Source of the DNA: Myrica gale
Lineage: Eukaryota; Streptophyta; Magnoliopsida; Fagales; Myricaceae
DNA: 64,000 nt
Reading direction: 5' to 3'
NCBI GenBank assembly: GCA_963930655.1
Contig: OZ005604.1
Location: 1,560,001 to 1,624,000 of the forward strand
Below are positions 36,208 to 48,515 of this stretch, in pieces; the stretch's first letter is position 1, and every line of letters begins with the position of its first letter. The position numbers and the translations under genes are program-made. Under the pieces are notes generated by a model. It did not search any database. It had not been told where the DNA came from and worked only from the letters and a program-made list of their open reading frames with translations.

Positions 36208-36510
36208 TGATATTCAATTAATTAAAAATAAAAATAAAAATCCGGAACCGGTTTTTTCGCTAAACCGGCGGAAAACTCCACTTCCGGTTCCGGTTCCGGG
36301 AAAACTCCAAATGGACCACCGGTTCCGGTTCCTGGAAGGGTCGGACCTCCTCTTCCCGGAACCGAAGATCCGCCGGAGGTCGGACCGGATTTACACCCCT
36401 AGTCGAGGGCAACAAATTCGATCCGAAGGTTACATATCCGGATTTATCTAAATGTACAGACAGGATTCGACCCCCTAAATTCGAGGCACCTCCGAGTGTC
36501 ACGTCATTTA

Positions 36511-36660
36511 GGACATGTTTGTTTATCCAAAATTTCCATCAAAATAAACATGTTTCAAAATTTTCAACTTTTACACATACAGTTTAAACTTTTTACAAAC
36601 GTCAAAAAATTCTTAAAATTTTGAAAATATTCCCCAAAAATTCGGTAAACAAACATATCC
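36511..36660. mobile_element. GTTTGTTT-family MITE with TTA target duplication
   Basis: Ends GGACATGTTTGTTTATCC and GGATATGTTTGTTTACCG are inverted and flanked by TTA on both sides (36508-36510, 36661-36663). A 3-bp TTA/TAA duplication fits the PIF/Harbinger superfamily (inference). 150 bp, no coding capacity. Confidence 0.85.
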
Positions 36661-37032
36661 TTACAAAATTTGAGTCGCTTCTCGTTTCGTACTCAGTTTA
36701 GCCTAATCGACTCTCTTCATTGATGTTATACTGTTGTATCAATCGGATCAGTACAACTAAAGTGAGATTGATATTAAAAAAAAGAAGTGAGATTGATATA
36801 TCAATCGGTGCATCGAGAAGCACCTTTAAAAAAAAAATAAAGGGTACAGCTCTGGATCAGTTGAAGAGGAAAAAAAGGGGAACATGAATATGTTGTTTTG
36901 ATTGCACTTTTATTTTTATCCGTCCACAGGTACAACGAACAATCCAAAAAAAAAACTAGGTGAGTCAAGCTCAGTTCTAATCGAGTCGGAGCTAACTCCA
37001 AATTCAAAAAATGATGTGGCAGAATGGTGGAC

Positions 37033-37361
37033 TAGGAGTGGGCAAAAAACCCGAGACCCGACAACCCGAACCGGCCCGACCCGTTTCCGACCCGACCGGG
37101 TCGGGTTTAGGCGGGTTCGGGTTTACATGTAAATAAAAACCGATTTTCGGGTTCGGGTATATGAACAAACCCGAAATTAAACCCGAACCCGAAAATATAA
37201 CACCATCACCCCGTGACCCGTCTTTTCCGAACCTGACCGACCCGTTTCGACCCGATATTTTCGGGGTTTTTCGGGTTCGGGTTTCCTCACAAAAAAACCC
37301 GAAATATTCGGGTCGGTTCGGATTGAAATTTTCGAACCCGAACCCGGTTTGCCCACCCCTA
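37033..37361. mobile_element. Short hAT MITE, 329 bp
   Basis: Termini TAGGAGTGGGCAAAAAA and TAGGGGTGGGCAAACC are inverted and flanked by a perfect 8-bp duplication TGGTGGAC (37025-37032, 37362-37369). Most of the body is alternating CCCGAACCCG and CGGGTTCGGG blocks, so it is close to pure subterminal repeat. Confidence 0.93.
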
Positions 37362-37423
37362 TGGTGGACATCGGATTTGAGGGCAAAATCTGGACCGCCC
37401 ATTCAGATGGATTCGGAACATTA

Positions 37424-37594
37424 AGGATATATTTGTTTGTCAAAATGTTGGTGTCCAAAATTTTCAACAAAATAAATGTACTTTAAAATTTTTAAATTTT
37501 ACACATACACTTTAAATTTTTACAAATTTTAATTTTTAAAAAATTATTAAAATTTTAAAAATATTTCTTAAAATTTCGATAAACAAACGTAGGC
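37424..37594. mobile_element. Degenerate GTTTGTTT-family MITE
   Basis: Left end GGATATATTTGTTTGTC and right end (inverted) AGCCTACGTTTGTTTATCG enclose A/T-rich sequence like the copy at 36511. No convincing target duplication remains. Confidence 0.6.
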
Positions 37595-38793
37595 TCAGGA
37601 TTCAGGCGAAGCCGAAGATCAAGGGGTAGGGTTAGAAGTACGCGCGTGCGGGTGGAGGGCTTTTCTGATGAGTCGGCATTCTTTGAGATATTTTGGTAAA
37701 TACGAGAACGATTTATCTGTCAAGTGAAGGGGGGTCAAAGAAAGAGGCTAGTGCCCTTGACTAGACGCCAACACAAAAGTTCTCTGCTTTCTTGCCTGTA
37801 CTGGAAGAAAATTATTTGCTCACAATCGAGGGGCCAAAAGTTAAGACAGAAAACGATCGAAGAGGATCATTCATTTCCCCAGTTAAGCCAGCCAGCGAAA
37901 TCATGTAGGTTGAACATGCAAGTCAAACAGACGCGCGTGACGTCTTTGGTCAGCTTCTGAAGGCACAAGTTAAATTCTCTTTGGATCGACTAATGAGGTA
38001 ATCGCGATAATATAATCACTGCCACTTCAGGTATTGGACATGGCAGCAGCCATAGACGTGACGGAAATGATCTGTCAGCGTACGTGATTCAGGGATTGGA
38101 TACATTTTGGCTGTCCTTTAATTAGTTCAATGGCGGATCGAGTTGGAAATGCCTGGGTCTTCTGGGTCGCATTGTCTTTTGAGGCTCTCATCGAGGACTA
38201 TGATAGTCTCAGCTTTGATTTCTCCTTTCGCGGTAGAATTTCAGGGAATGTGACATCAAGTATTAGAACTGATCAGAAACAGCCAATTAGCTGCCACTGA
38301 AACCATCGGTTGGTGGGCTCAGAAAGCCATGACAGCACTGGCTTCAAGGCAAATAATTCTGCTTAGGGTTTTGTAATTTTGCAGGAATTCAAATATGGCA
38401 GGAGGAATAAATGTGGCTTAATGCTTCAACTTTAAAATGGGGCGGCCATAAAGCAGATATTATATAAGGTTCTAAAGTTCAAGTACTGATGATGATATAT
38501 TACCAATTGGACTCGAAAGTTGTTGCGAAAATTAATTGGTCAACTTGAAATATATATAATTAGTTAAGAATAAAAAAGAGGAGGTAGGAAGTCATGTTAT
38601 ATATATATATAATTAAGAAACCCAAGATTGATTAAGGTGCGCATACATATATATATATTGGGTTTCTTAATGCTAATGTCACTTAGAAGTAGTTGGATAA
38701 TTGTATAATCTTTCTTCACATTAACTGCTTAAAGTATACAGAAAATCGGTCCAGTCCCCGTCTGCATATAAGAAGATATATTTTTTGATTTTG
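37595..38793. other. Intergenic, no gene seen
   Basis: Only short frames; an (AT)n-rich zone lies at about 38550-38665. Confidence 0.4.
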
Positions 38794-38812
38794 AATTTAG
38801 GACCATAATTTT

Positions 38813-39773
38813 TGTTGTTGTTGAAACGACTAGGTTTATATATTGAAAAAACACACAAACAAAAATTATAAGCTAGAAAAACAAGGAAAATAACCCAAAG
38901 GGGCTTTACAAGCGACGAGTGGAGGGACCAACAGTAAAGTGACTTTAAAGGAAGACTCAAGATCCTCAGTTGTGGCGGGCCCGAAACCCGAAGCAAGAGG
39001 ACCCAAGGGTCCTAGGAAATACGGGAAATCCGTGAAAGAAACAAACCAACCGCTGAAGGACCGACGACAGAGTCGAGGGTCCGGCTCCCTGAGAGCACTA
39101 AGCATGCAATTCCAGCTGTATTTACAAACAACCGAGAAACACACAAAGATATCTAAGCAAGCCTGAAACAAAGAGGCGATCCCAAACGGGCAAAAGCAAA
39201 ACATAATCAGCACTGGCCAGAACATGGTCGGAGATGGTGGTGGCGGCGGAGGTGGTATAGGTGGCGAATGGAGGCCGGAAGACGAGATTCACGGCCCGGA
39301 GGAGAGGGAATGAGCCACAGAGGTCAGATTTGGGAAGAGGAGCAGGTGCTGAGCGGCGGAAGGGGCCTCACGCGCGGCCACAAGCGGTGGCTCATCAGAT
39401 CCACGCGTTGCACGTGGGGCGCGTGTATGCACACGTGCCATCGTTTTAGAGCCGGAGTAGCGGCGTTGCATAGGTCTCGACGTGCTAAGTACAATCAGCA
39501 GGCGCTTGTGCGTCGAAAGATGGTGGAAATCACCCTGCACCGCTTGGAAGTCACTTACGAAGAAAAGCAAAAAACCAAATTAAACAACCAACATCACCTG
39601 TCAATCAAACTAGAGAGGAGGAGAGGAGAGAGGGAAGGAGGAGGAAAAAAGAAAAAAAAATGAGGAGATGAATAAGAAAGCCGAGCTCCCCTCCTTCGTA
39701 GGGACACTGAGGGTTTTGAGAAAACAGAGTTTTTTCTTTTTTGAGAGAGCGTCTTGCCGCTTTTCTGATCACC
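38813..39773 (-). mobile_element. LINE-like retroposon, shortened, with 19-bp target duplication
   Basis: The 19-mer AATTTAGGACCATAATTTT lies on both sides (38794-38812 and 39774-39792). Read on the minus strand, the insert starts GGTGATCAGAAAAGCGGC, passes a C/T-rich leader, and ends in a CAACAACAACAAAAA tail next to the duplication. A long direct duplication plus an A-rich tail indicates target-primed reverse transcription. At 961 bp with no reverse-transcriptase motif, it is an internally deleted LINE or a passenger of one. A frame at 39225-38866 on the minus strand gives a hydrophobic peptide of no known family. Confidence 0.8.
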
Positions 39774-39792
39774 AATTTAGGACCATAATTTT

Positions 39793-42700
39793 GATATCAT
39801 GTTAAAATGATATAGTACCCCTAGGCCTAGAAAGAGAGAGTTTACTTGACAGCTTCTGCCACGACCAGCTTTGTCTACCTTTTTTCCACGAAACTTAATA
39901 TCTAGTTCACTGAATTAAGACATATCAAGACTGATAGAGGCTAAGTCATAGTAAAGCAGATATTTTATAATCTCTTTGGCACGGATGCATGTATGCTACA
40001 ATTTTTTCAAACACAGTGGCCGGCCTGCAGCTAGTCTTTTTTAGAGGATCGTGAGGCCGATTACGTACCTTTTGCAACTAATTAAAGCTACTCAAATCAA
40101 ATGTACAATCCGTGATCACCTTTCCCCGACACCCACCATATACTATGGCCCTCCAGAAATATTTACTCTTTTACTGTCTTTTCTTTTTGGGCATAGGAGA
40201 AAGAAGTTTATATATATTTTTCTGTCGGCTGGTGATTTGTGTTATGGTTAAGTCTCAATAATTTGGTTCTAAAAATTTAGATTTAATAATAAAAAAAGTT
40301 ATCACATAATTTTTTATTATTATAATAATTATTAAAAATTTTCTCTCAGACTTCACTTTTTTATCAATTCTCATAATATATATTTATTTTATAATATTTT
40401 TTAAATTTCAATGCCCAAAATTTTTACCCTGAAACATACCATTGATTTGCTTATATTTAAAAGAAGTCTCTTTAATAATAGGGATCGTGATCTAACCTGA
40501 CATTACAGACTTGCATTAAATATACGTACCCACAAAAGCCCAAAAGTAGTACTGTTTCCCTCACTTTTATTGATCTTAGGCAACAAAACACGTTATGCGC
40601 ATGGTGCCCTAGATGATTAGATTGCATGCGGATAATCCAAGAAAAATGTTCCTTTTCAATCTCCAACAGTAGTATAGTTCATGTTAAAATTAAGCATACG
40701 ATCATAAGGAAATATTGTTCACGATGTGATTATTGGAAATTTTCAATTAGGTCCAAATAGTCCTCTTTTGGGAAGGGCATCAAAAGAGTACCATTAATTG
40801 TATTTGTCTCCCATTTTGGGAAAGTACCAAAAGCTCTTTTTTCTGTTCACGTACGTCGAATTCCATTATGCATGCTGAATTGATGGGGAGATCAACATGA
40901 GTTTATTTTAAGATTTTTTTAAAATCTAGTGAGTTTTTTTAATATCAGGTCAAAACTTAACGAGTGAAAATGAATTTTTAGTTAATCATATTATAAGTAT
41001 AGTTTGTGATATGTCTGAGTTATATTAGGTCGGCATCGAACAATACAGAACGCGGAAAAAAAGAAGAACAATACGATTGAGAGACAAAACAAAATAGTGA
41101 TCAAATACGAATATTTCTGCATCCCCTGTCAAGTTAGCTACCTCAGCGGAGTGACATAGACGTGTATCTCTCTGTCCATAACGACGTGCACGTAGCTGAA
41201 AGGATATACGTTTGTCTTTTCTTTCTTTTTTCACATTTTCAACGCCCACGTTTTTGAATTATTTCAAATTTCCAGTGTTTTTATATGCACATATAGGCAA
41301 CATTCATATTATATGTATGCCATCGTTGTTTACTAATGAAATTCATTATTATATTGCTAATTTCCTGGCAAATAATTGTGTAAAATGATTGATTCGACCA
41401 CCAGTACCATTATATTCAAAGAGAAGAACTGGGTCAAGCAATTCATCGAACATCTGGGATGCAATCATTTGCACGCCTGTGCGTACATCCAGACTAACCT
41501 ACAGCACCACAAAGATTAAAAAAAAAAAAAGAGAGAGTAAACTATGATATCTTCTATAGAAGATAATTCAAAAGTGTCCTGAGTGGAAACGTAGCCTCCT
41601 AAAATACAGAAGCAAGTTTGAATGATTTTGATAAAGTGGGACAAAATAGAATTCGCAGCCTCTAGCCTCTACTCGTGTCGTCTAAAATGGGTCATATACA
41701 ACAATAACGGCGAGACTCATAATCAGAACTTTATAACAACGATATTTTATATTGTAATAACGACAAAGGGTTTTGGTCCAAAAGGAGTACAAATACTATT
41801 TTATATCTGTTTGCGTGCGTGGGCAAAGTACACATGAAAATAGCAGTTTTCAAATAAAGTGAGCGTGAAGAAGGTTGTCTGACAGTCGAGACGAAAAACA
41901 TCAGCCCGTCAGCAGCTTTTATTCTAATATTGAGATTATTTTGAAAGTAGCTGTGCCTTTGAGCCAATTTTGACTTCTTCTTTTTTCTGTAAGAATCTTT
42001 AGAGGAGTAGGAAAAATTCAAAGATTTTTAACTTTTAATATTCTGCCTAAGCTGATCAATCTTTGACTATTACATATTTTCGTAACTTGCCTCTTAAATT
42101 ATAATCAAATTTACACTTTGCACCCATATTAAAATTTTATCGTTAAGATTATAACACATATAGTATATTTTTATTTATATTAATAGTGAAATCTTCAATT
42201 TTGAGTATAAAGTGTAAAATAATTAGGAATTTAAAATGTAATGTGTCGAGCTAGGTAGTTTGGAGTGCAAATTATAAAATATGTGATATTAGAGGATGCA
42301 AAATATAGTTTTTCCTTATTGTGGCAGGGATGAGAGTAGATTGATGACTTTATGGGAGCCACTAATCGTAAATTTATCACTCATCCTAAAAGAAAAATTG
42401 ATAAGAAGATGAAGAATCACCCTTTTGACTCTACCGTTGTTCTATGGAGGAGAGGGGACTGTGTTTGTAGTCCAACTTATGACACTCACGTAGTGCAACC
42501 CCTTATGTATGTATGTCTCTCAATACGGACTCTACGCTGCTAACTGCTAAGTATATAAAGAAATAAATTTCTACTTTAATCATGAGCTTAACCTTTCTTA
42601 ATCCTAACATAGATGACTAGCACAACAGCCGATGTCAAGGCCGTAAAAAGTTTGAAGGGGCTCCATAATTTGGTTGGACTTATCGAGATGTAAATGGTCC

Positions 42701-42858
42701 AAAAGTCAAAGTTTAGACTCTCTGTACCAGCCACAATCATAATGCGCATCGTTGTCCCCTTACTTCATTTCAATTTCTAGCGATCGATGTAAACAGTCCC
42801 TATGACTTGAATATGTCGTACAGCCATACAAAGAGTTCAAGTTTTAACTCCCGTTACA
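39793..42858. other. AT-rich intergenic stretch, MITE-like relics
   Basis: No gene is recognised in 3 kb. The parts at about 40255-40440 and 42060-42320 are AT-rich with loose inverted symmetry and may be decayed MITEs. Confidence 0.35.
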
Positions 42859-43150
42859 GCCAGCCACACCTTCTTTCATATGTTTCACTCGTAACGTGAG
42901 AAATGGAAACTGTCCATTCAAGCTAGTGTTGATTTTCTAAACGCATCCAGATTTTCTTTCTACTAAGTACATTGTGTACCCTTCAATTATAGAGTCTTGA
43001 TATTTTATAATCAAGACTATTATTTTTATAAAAAAAAAGACTATTATTTTTATCGTATTATACCTACTAGTTATTGATTTTAGACACTTTTCACCCTTCT
43101 TTAGAATTTAAAAAATGATTTTTTGACGTATGAAATAACAATTTTGTTCA

Positions 43151-43500
43151 TATTAGCTAACAACTTTAGTTAAGTTAGGGTGTGTTTGTATTGTAAAATT
43201 TTAGTGTTGTTAAAATTTTAGGTATTGAGTTTAGTGAAAAAGTGAAGAGAGAGATAATTTTTTATATTTTTTGTAGTGAATAGTAGTGATTTGATGGGGG
43301 AGAGAGAGATTATATTGTAATTTTTTATTGTGTTAAAATTTTAGAGTGTTTAAAATTTTAGGACGCAAACGCAGCCTTAGTTATATTACGTTAGGAGTTA
43401 GTTTCAGTAACTAGCTTTTACTTTTTTTTTCACTCTGTATATTAACAGAGTTATGTAACATATCAGCTTTACGTCAATATAATCACTTTTTTTTTTCATA
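43151..43500 (+). repeat. Left LTR of Copia, carrying a MITE
   Basis: 350 bp. Without the 199-bp MITE and its 3-bp duplication it is about 148 bp, against 173 bp in the right LTR. Ends are TA...TA instead of TG...CA. Confidence 0.9.
43178..43376. mobile_element. MITE nested in the left Copia LTR
   Basis: Flanked by TTA (43175-43177 and 43377-43379). Ends are GGGTGTGTTTGTATTG and, inverted, GGCTGCGTTTGCGTCC. The right LTR holds the uninterrupted sequence AAGTTAGTTATATTACG, which is the empty site. The insertion therefore came after the Copia element. Confidence 0.95.
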
Positions 43501-43513
43501 TGGTATCAAAGCC
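43501..43513 (+). other. Primer-binding site of Copia
   Basis: TGGTATCAAAGCC directly follows the left LTR and is close to the initiator tRNA-Met site TGGTATCAGAGC used by many Copia elements. Confidence 0.85.
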
Positions 43514-43583
43514 TACTTTCTCTTCTCTCTAAACCTTTTCTCGATTCAACCTACTTTCTTTTCCTTGAGTCAAGTGCTTGATC

Positions 43584-44586
43584 ATGGCCGAAGCGGTGAA
43601 TCCTCCTCTGATCGTGATTACTCATACAACCAAAACTTAATCGGATCCACGAAGCCCTTACTATCTACATTCAGGCGATCATCCTGGATTGTTTCTTGCT
43701 TCACAACCTCTCACAAACAGTAATTACCACTCTTGATCCAGATCCATGTTTCTTGCTTTAAAAGTAAAAAACAAGATAGATTTCATTCATGGATCTTTGA
43801 GGCAACCTGATGAATCGGACAACTTGTTCTTAACTTAGAGTCGTCGCAATGCAATGATTTTGACCTGGATTCTTAATACCTTTATCCAAAGACATTGCAG
43901 CTAGTGTCATTTATATGAACTCTGCACATGACATTTGGAAATAACTCCATGAACGTTTTTAACAGAGTGATGGACCTCTGATTTTTTTACTCCAAACATT
44001 TATTGCTAATTTGAAACAGGATCAATTAGATGTGATTAGCTATTACACTAAAGTGAAGATCTATTGGGAGGAATTGATGAATTATCAGCACTTGCCTGGG
44101 TGTAAATGCTCTGGTATCACATCCTTTATTGGATATTATCAAAAGAACTGCAATATGAAGCTGCTGATGGGGCTAAATTCCAATTATGTTGCTATACGAG
44201 GACAGATCCTTATGATGGATCCATTACCAACAATAAACAAAGTCTTTTCTCTAGTTCTACAAGAGGAGAAACAACGTGGTTTGTCTGATGTACGTCCAAC
44301 TATAGAATTAGTTGCTTTGGTTTCGAAATCAAAATATCAATCTAAGAAGTCTCGGCCTCTATGCAGTCATTGTGGTATCTTGGACACACAACAAAAAAAT
44401 ATTATAAATTGCATGGTTACCCCCCCCCCCCCGGTTTCAAGTTCCGCGACAAGCCAAAATCTGTTGTTCAAGCTCACATGGTGCAGACTTCAGAGCTTAA
44501 TTCCAGTCTGTATGCAACTCTTCCTTTCACTCATGAGCAATACACTAACTAATAACACTTCTTCAACCATCTACATCATCTGTTAA
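43584..44586 (+). pseudogene. Copia gag region, broken
   Basis: Starts near an ATG at 43584. An open part at 44011-44586 contains a gag-like helical segment (DVISYYTKVKIYWEEL, GLNSNYVAIRGQILMMDPLP). A CSHCG remnant of the zinc knuckle lies near 44365. A run of about 16 C (44418 on) and a frame change interrupt it. The following protease region (44588 on) shows SGASDH without the usual preceding catalytic Asp in the same frame. Confidence 0.75.
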
Positions 44587-45168
44587 TATGGTTTTATCTG
44601 GTGCAAGTGATCATAAAATGTGTCCAGTGAAGTATTTTACACGCATTACACATTGCATTCATAGTTCAATCAAGCTGCCTAATGGTGAATGTGTTTCTGT
44701 GACACATGTTGGAGAAGTACAGCTATCGGCAAGCATACTCTTGATTAATGTGTTGTGTATTCCTTCTTTTTCCTTTAATTGGCTTTCAGTAAGCAAATTA
44801 ACCAGCCATCATCACTGTTGTGTTATTTTTCTTGCTAACCGTTGTTTTCAACGGGACCAAATCATGTGGAAGACGATTGGGATGGGTGAGCTTAGAGGTG
44901 ATTTATACTAAATTTTCACCTGTTGATTTCCCTTCTCTCAGTTCTTCTTCTCTTCATCATTGTTTCAATGATGCCAACACAAACATAAATCTATGTTATC
45001 TTATGTTAAAACATCCTTCAATAAGTCGTATATCTTCTCTTAGATCTTACATTGCTGAAATTTCCGTTGATAAATTTCAACCTTGTATTACTTGTCCTCT
45101 TGCTAAACAAAAGAGGCTTCATTTTCCTCATATCATCAATAAAACTGACAGGTCATTCATGATGATAT

Positions 45169-45720
45169 TTGTGGTCCTATAACTATTTGTACTTTGGATG
45201 GTTTCAAATATTTTTATCCATTGTGGATGATTTTACTCGTTCAACTTGGGTATATTTGATGAAATCAAAATTTGAAGTTCGTCCCCTTTTACAGTCTTTC
45301 TCTCTCACTGTTGACACCCAATATTCAACCAAAATTAAAGTCATTAAGACTGATAATGGCTCTGAATTCTTTATGAAAGAATTCTATGCTTCTAGAGGCG
45401 TTGTTCATCAACATAGTTGTTTTGAAACTCCACAACAAAACTCTGTTGTGGAGCGTAGACATCAACATATATTGAATGTGGCTCAGTCTCTTATGTTTCA
45501 AGCAAATCTTCCTATTCATTTTTGGGGAGATAGCATTCTCGCTGTTGTTTATCTTATAAACAGACTTTCCACTCTTATTTTGAATAACAAAACTCCTTTT
45601 GAGATGATGTTTAAATTTGTCCCTTCTTTTCATTATCTTCGGGTCTTTGGTTCTTTATGCTTTGCTTCCACTCTTTCTCATAATCGAACCAAATTCTCTC
45701 GGGTATTTCTCATTTCTTGA
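45169..45720 (+). pseudogene. Copia integrase core
   Basis: The rve-type core is readable. VDDFTR supplies the first Asp, TDNGSEF the second, and NSVVERRHQHIL the Glu of the DDE triad. The frame ends in a stop at 45718-45720, and the domain is out of frame with the upstream and downstream parts. Confidence 0.88.
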
Positions 45721-46024
45721 GATGTTCAATTTCATGAATAGACTTTTCCTTATCAACATCCTTCTTTCAAACAAGATTTTACTCATTTGTTTGAAACTCC
45801 TTCTCTCGTTGAATCAGATATTTCATCCTTAGTCCTTCTTCAGATTCCAACTTCTATTTCTTCATCTGATCCACTTATCCTTACTTCTCATACTTCGGAC
45901 CCTCCTTCAGTGTCTACTATTCTTCTTCATAAGTCTACTAGATTTAAGAAGCATCTCTCTTATCTGGACACATATCATTGTCAGCATGCCACTTCTCTCA
46001 CCATATCTCAATTGACTTCTCCTG

Positions 46025-46952
46025 ATGGTCCTCCTAAGCATGGTCAGCCACGTCCTCTTTCAGCTTCTCTTTCTTGCAGCTGCTTGTCTCCTGGACACAA
46101 AGCTTTTGCTTTGTCTATTTCTTCTCAATTTGAGCCTTCAGACATACACACAAGCAGTTCAATATCCTCAGTGGCGAGAAGCTATGGTAGTTGAAATTTC
46201 TGCTCTTGCAGAAAACAAGACTTGGGAATTAACTCCTTTTCCTATTAATAAACATTCTATCGGATGTAAGTGGATATATAAGGTGAAATATAGGTCTGAT
46301 GAGAGTATTGAGCGTTATAAAGCTCGTCTTGTGGCAAAAAAGTATACCCAGCAAGAGGGGCTTGATTTCTATGAGACTTTTTAGTCTCGTTTCTAAACTG
46401 ACCACCGTACACCTTCTTCTCTCTATAGCTGCTGTTAGACACTGGTCCATACATCAACTTGACGTAAATAATTTCTTTTTGAATGGAGACTTAAATGAAG
46501 AAGTGTTCATGTCCTTATCTTTCGATTTTGACAGCAGAGGGGAAAATATGGTGTGCAAATTAAAGAAGTTGTTGTATGGGTTAAAACAATCTTCTCATCA
46601 ATGGTTTGCAAAGTTTTCCTTTACCTTGGTTGCCTCAGGCTTTATTCAATCACATGTCGATTATTCTTTGTTTACATGCAAGAGATGTACTTCTTTCATT
46701 GTTTTACTAGTCTATGTAGATGATATTCTCATAGCTAGTAATGATGATCATGTTGTGGAAGAGTTGAAACTATTCCTAAACAGCAAATTCAAGCTACAAG
46801 ACCTTGGGGCATTGAAGTATTTCTTAGGATTGGAAGCAGCTAGATCATCTAGAGGAGTACACTTGTATCAACGCAAGTATGCTCTAGAGATTATTTTGGA
46901 TTGTGGTTTGCTGGCAACAAACCATCGAAGTTTTCTATGGAGCAACACTTAA
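46025..46952 (+). pseudogene. Copia reverse transcriptase
   Basis: Two overlapping frames share the domain: [20 protein letters not shown], then [19 protein letters not shown] in one, and the fingers/palm with LLVYVDDILIAS (catalytic YVDD) in the next. A stop at about 46382 and a frame shift separate them, so no intact polymerase is encoded. Confidence 0.9.
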
Positions 46953-47105
46953 AGTTGTCAAAAGAAGATGGAGTTGAAGTTGTTGATCCAAGTCAATATA
47001 GGAGATTGATAGGAAGATTGATCTATTTGACTATTACAAGGCCTAATATAGCGTAATCAGTGTAGAGGCGAAGTCAGTTCATGAATTTCTCCTAAACAAC
47101 CTCAA

Positions 47106-47570
47106 TTGGATGTAGCTTATAAAGTGGTCCAATACATCAAGGGAAGTGTTGGTTTAGGTTTGTTTTTCTCTGCATATTCAAGCAAACTTCACTTAAAGGC
47201 TTTTATCGATTCTGATTATGCTGGTTGTCAAAATACAAGAAGGTCTATTATCGATTTCTCTATCTTCTTAGGAGATAATCTAATTTCATGGAGATCAAAG
47301 GAACAACAGGTTGTGTCTCGGTCTTCTGCAGAAGTCGAGTATAGAGCAATGACATCAACAGTTTGTGAACTCACATGGTTACGAAATCTCTTGACAGATT
47401 TTGATGTATATCACCCACAAGCTGCAATTCATATCTTCTCTAATCCAGTTTTTCATGAAAGAACAAAGCATATAAAGGTAGATTGTCATACAATACGAGA
47501 GAAGATACAAAGCTGGTTTCATTCGAGTATTGCATGTCAATACTAAACATCAGATTGCTGATGTTCATAC
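47106..47570 (+). pseudogene. Copia RNase H
   Basis: DSDYAGCQNTRRSI, ISWRSKEQQVVSRSSAEVEY and the conserved LTWLRNLL segment identify the terminal RNase H. A frame change near 47515 separates it from the last HTKAL-like piece. Confidence 0.88.
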
Positions 47571-47652
47571 TAAAGCTTTGGGTTTAGCTCAATTCAATAA
47601 TTTGGTTGGCAAAAGGGTTTAATCAATATATATCATCCATCTTGAAGGGGAA

Positions 47653-47825
47653 TATTAGCTAACAACTTTAGATAAGCTAAAGTTAAGTTAGTTATATTAC
47701 GTTAGGAGTTAGTTTCAGTAACTAACATTTACTTCTTTTCACTATGTATATAAAACAGAGTTACTTAACAGAGCAGCTTTACATCAATATAACTACACAT
47801 TTCTATCCACTCTCTTTTCTTCATA
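47653..47825 (+). repeat. Right LTR of Copia
   Basis: 173 bp, TATTAG...TTCATA, without the MITE. It begins after GAAGGGGA and is followed by the GTTCA duplication. Confidence 0.9.
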
Positions 47826-48515
47826 GTTCACCTAGAATTCAACCACACCTTCTTTCCCGGGTTACCGATATGTTTCACCCGCAACATGGAAAAGGGAAGT
47901 TGTCCATTCAAGGTGGTATTGTTTTCCTAAGCGCATCTATCGTCTTTGTCTTTGTATGGCAAGATTTTATTTCTGCTAAATACATTTTGCACCCTTCAAT
48001 TCTACAGTCTTGATATTGTATACTCTAGTCTATTATTTTCAGCACATTATACCTACTACTTATTGATTTTAAACACTTTCACCATCCTTTAGAATTCAAA
48101 AAATGTTTTTTGACGTACGAAATGACAATTTTGTTCACCTAGAATTCAGCCACACCTTCTTTCCTGGGTTGCCGATATGTTTCACCAGCAACATGGAAAA
48201 GGAAAGCTGTCCATTCAAGGTGGTGTTGTTTTCCTAAGCGCATCCATCGTCTTTGTCTTTGTATGACAAGATTTTCTTTCTGCTAAATATATTTTGCACC
48301 CTTCAATTATAGAGTATTGATATTATACACTCCAAACTATTATTTTTTATCACATTATACCCACTAACTATTGATTTTTGACACTTTTCACCCTCCTTTA
48401 GAATTCAGAAAATGATTTTTTGACGTGTGAAATGAAAATTTTGTTCACCTAGAATTCAGCCACATCTTCTTTCCCGAGTTGCCGATATGTTTCACCCTCA
48501 ACGTGGAAAAGGAAA

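Larger units (their letters stand above)
34546..36401. mobile_element. Non-autonomous hAT element, 1.86 kb
   Basis: Termini TAGGGGTGAATAAC and, inward from the right, TAGGGGTGTAAATCC are flanked by a perfect 8-bp duplication GTCGAGGG (34538-34545, 36402-36409). Left subterminal repeats are GGAAGCGG/CCGCTTCCG; right ones are CCGGTTCCGG. No transposase frame. It carries a tandem duplication and two strong hairpins, listed separately. Confidence 0.93.
43151..47825 (+). mobile_element. Degenerate Ty1/Copia retrotransposon with TA...TA LTRs
   Basis: LTRs 43151-43500 and 47653-47825 both start TATTAGCTAACAAC and end TTCATA. The 5-bp duplication GTTCA flanks the element (43146-43150, 47826-47830). 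A primer-binding site follows the left LTR, and a GAAGGGGA polypurine tract precedes the right one. Order inside is gag, protease region, integrase, reverse transcriptase, RNase H, which is Copia order. The coding part is broken by several stops and frame changes. The LTRs differ by indels and substitutions, so the insertion is not recent. It sits precisely inside the 310-bp tandem array. Confidence 0.93.

Noticed and set aside
39268..39663. 131-codon plus-strand frame and its minus-strand shadow
   Set aside because: Both lie in the GC-rich leader of the LINE-like insertion and have no family features.
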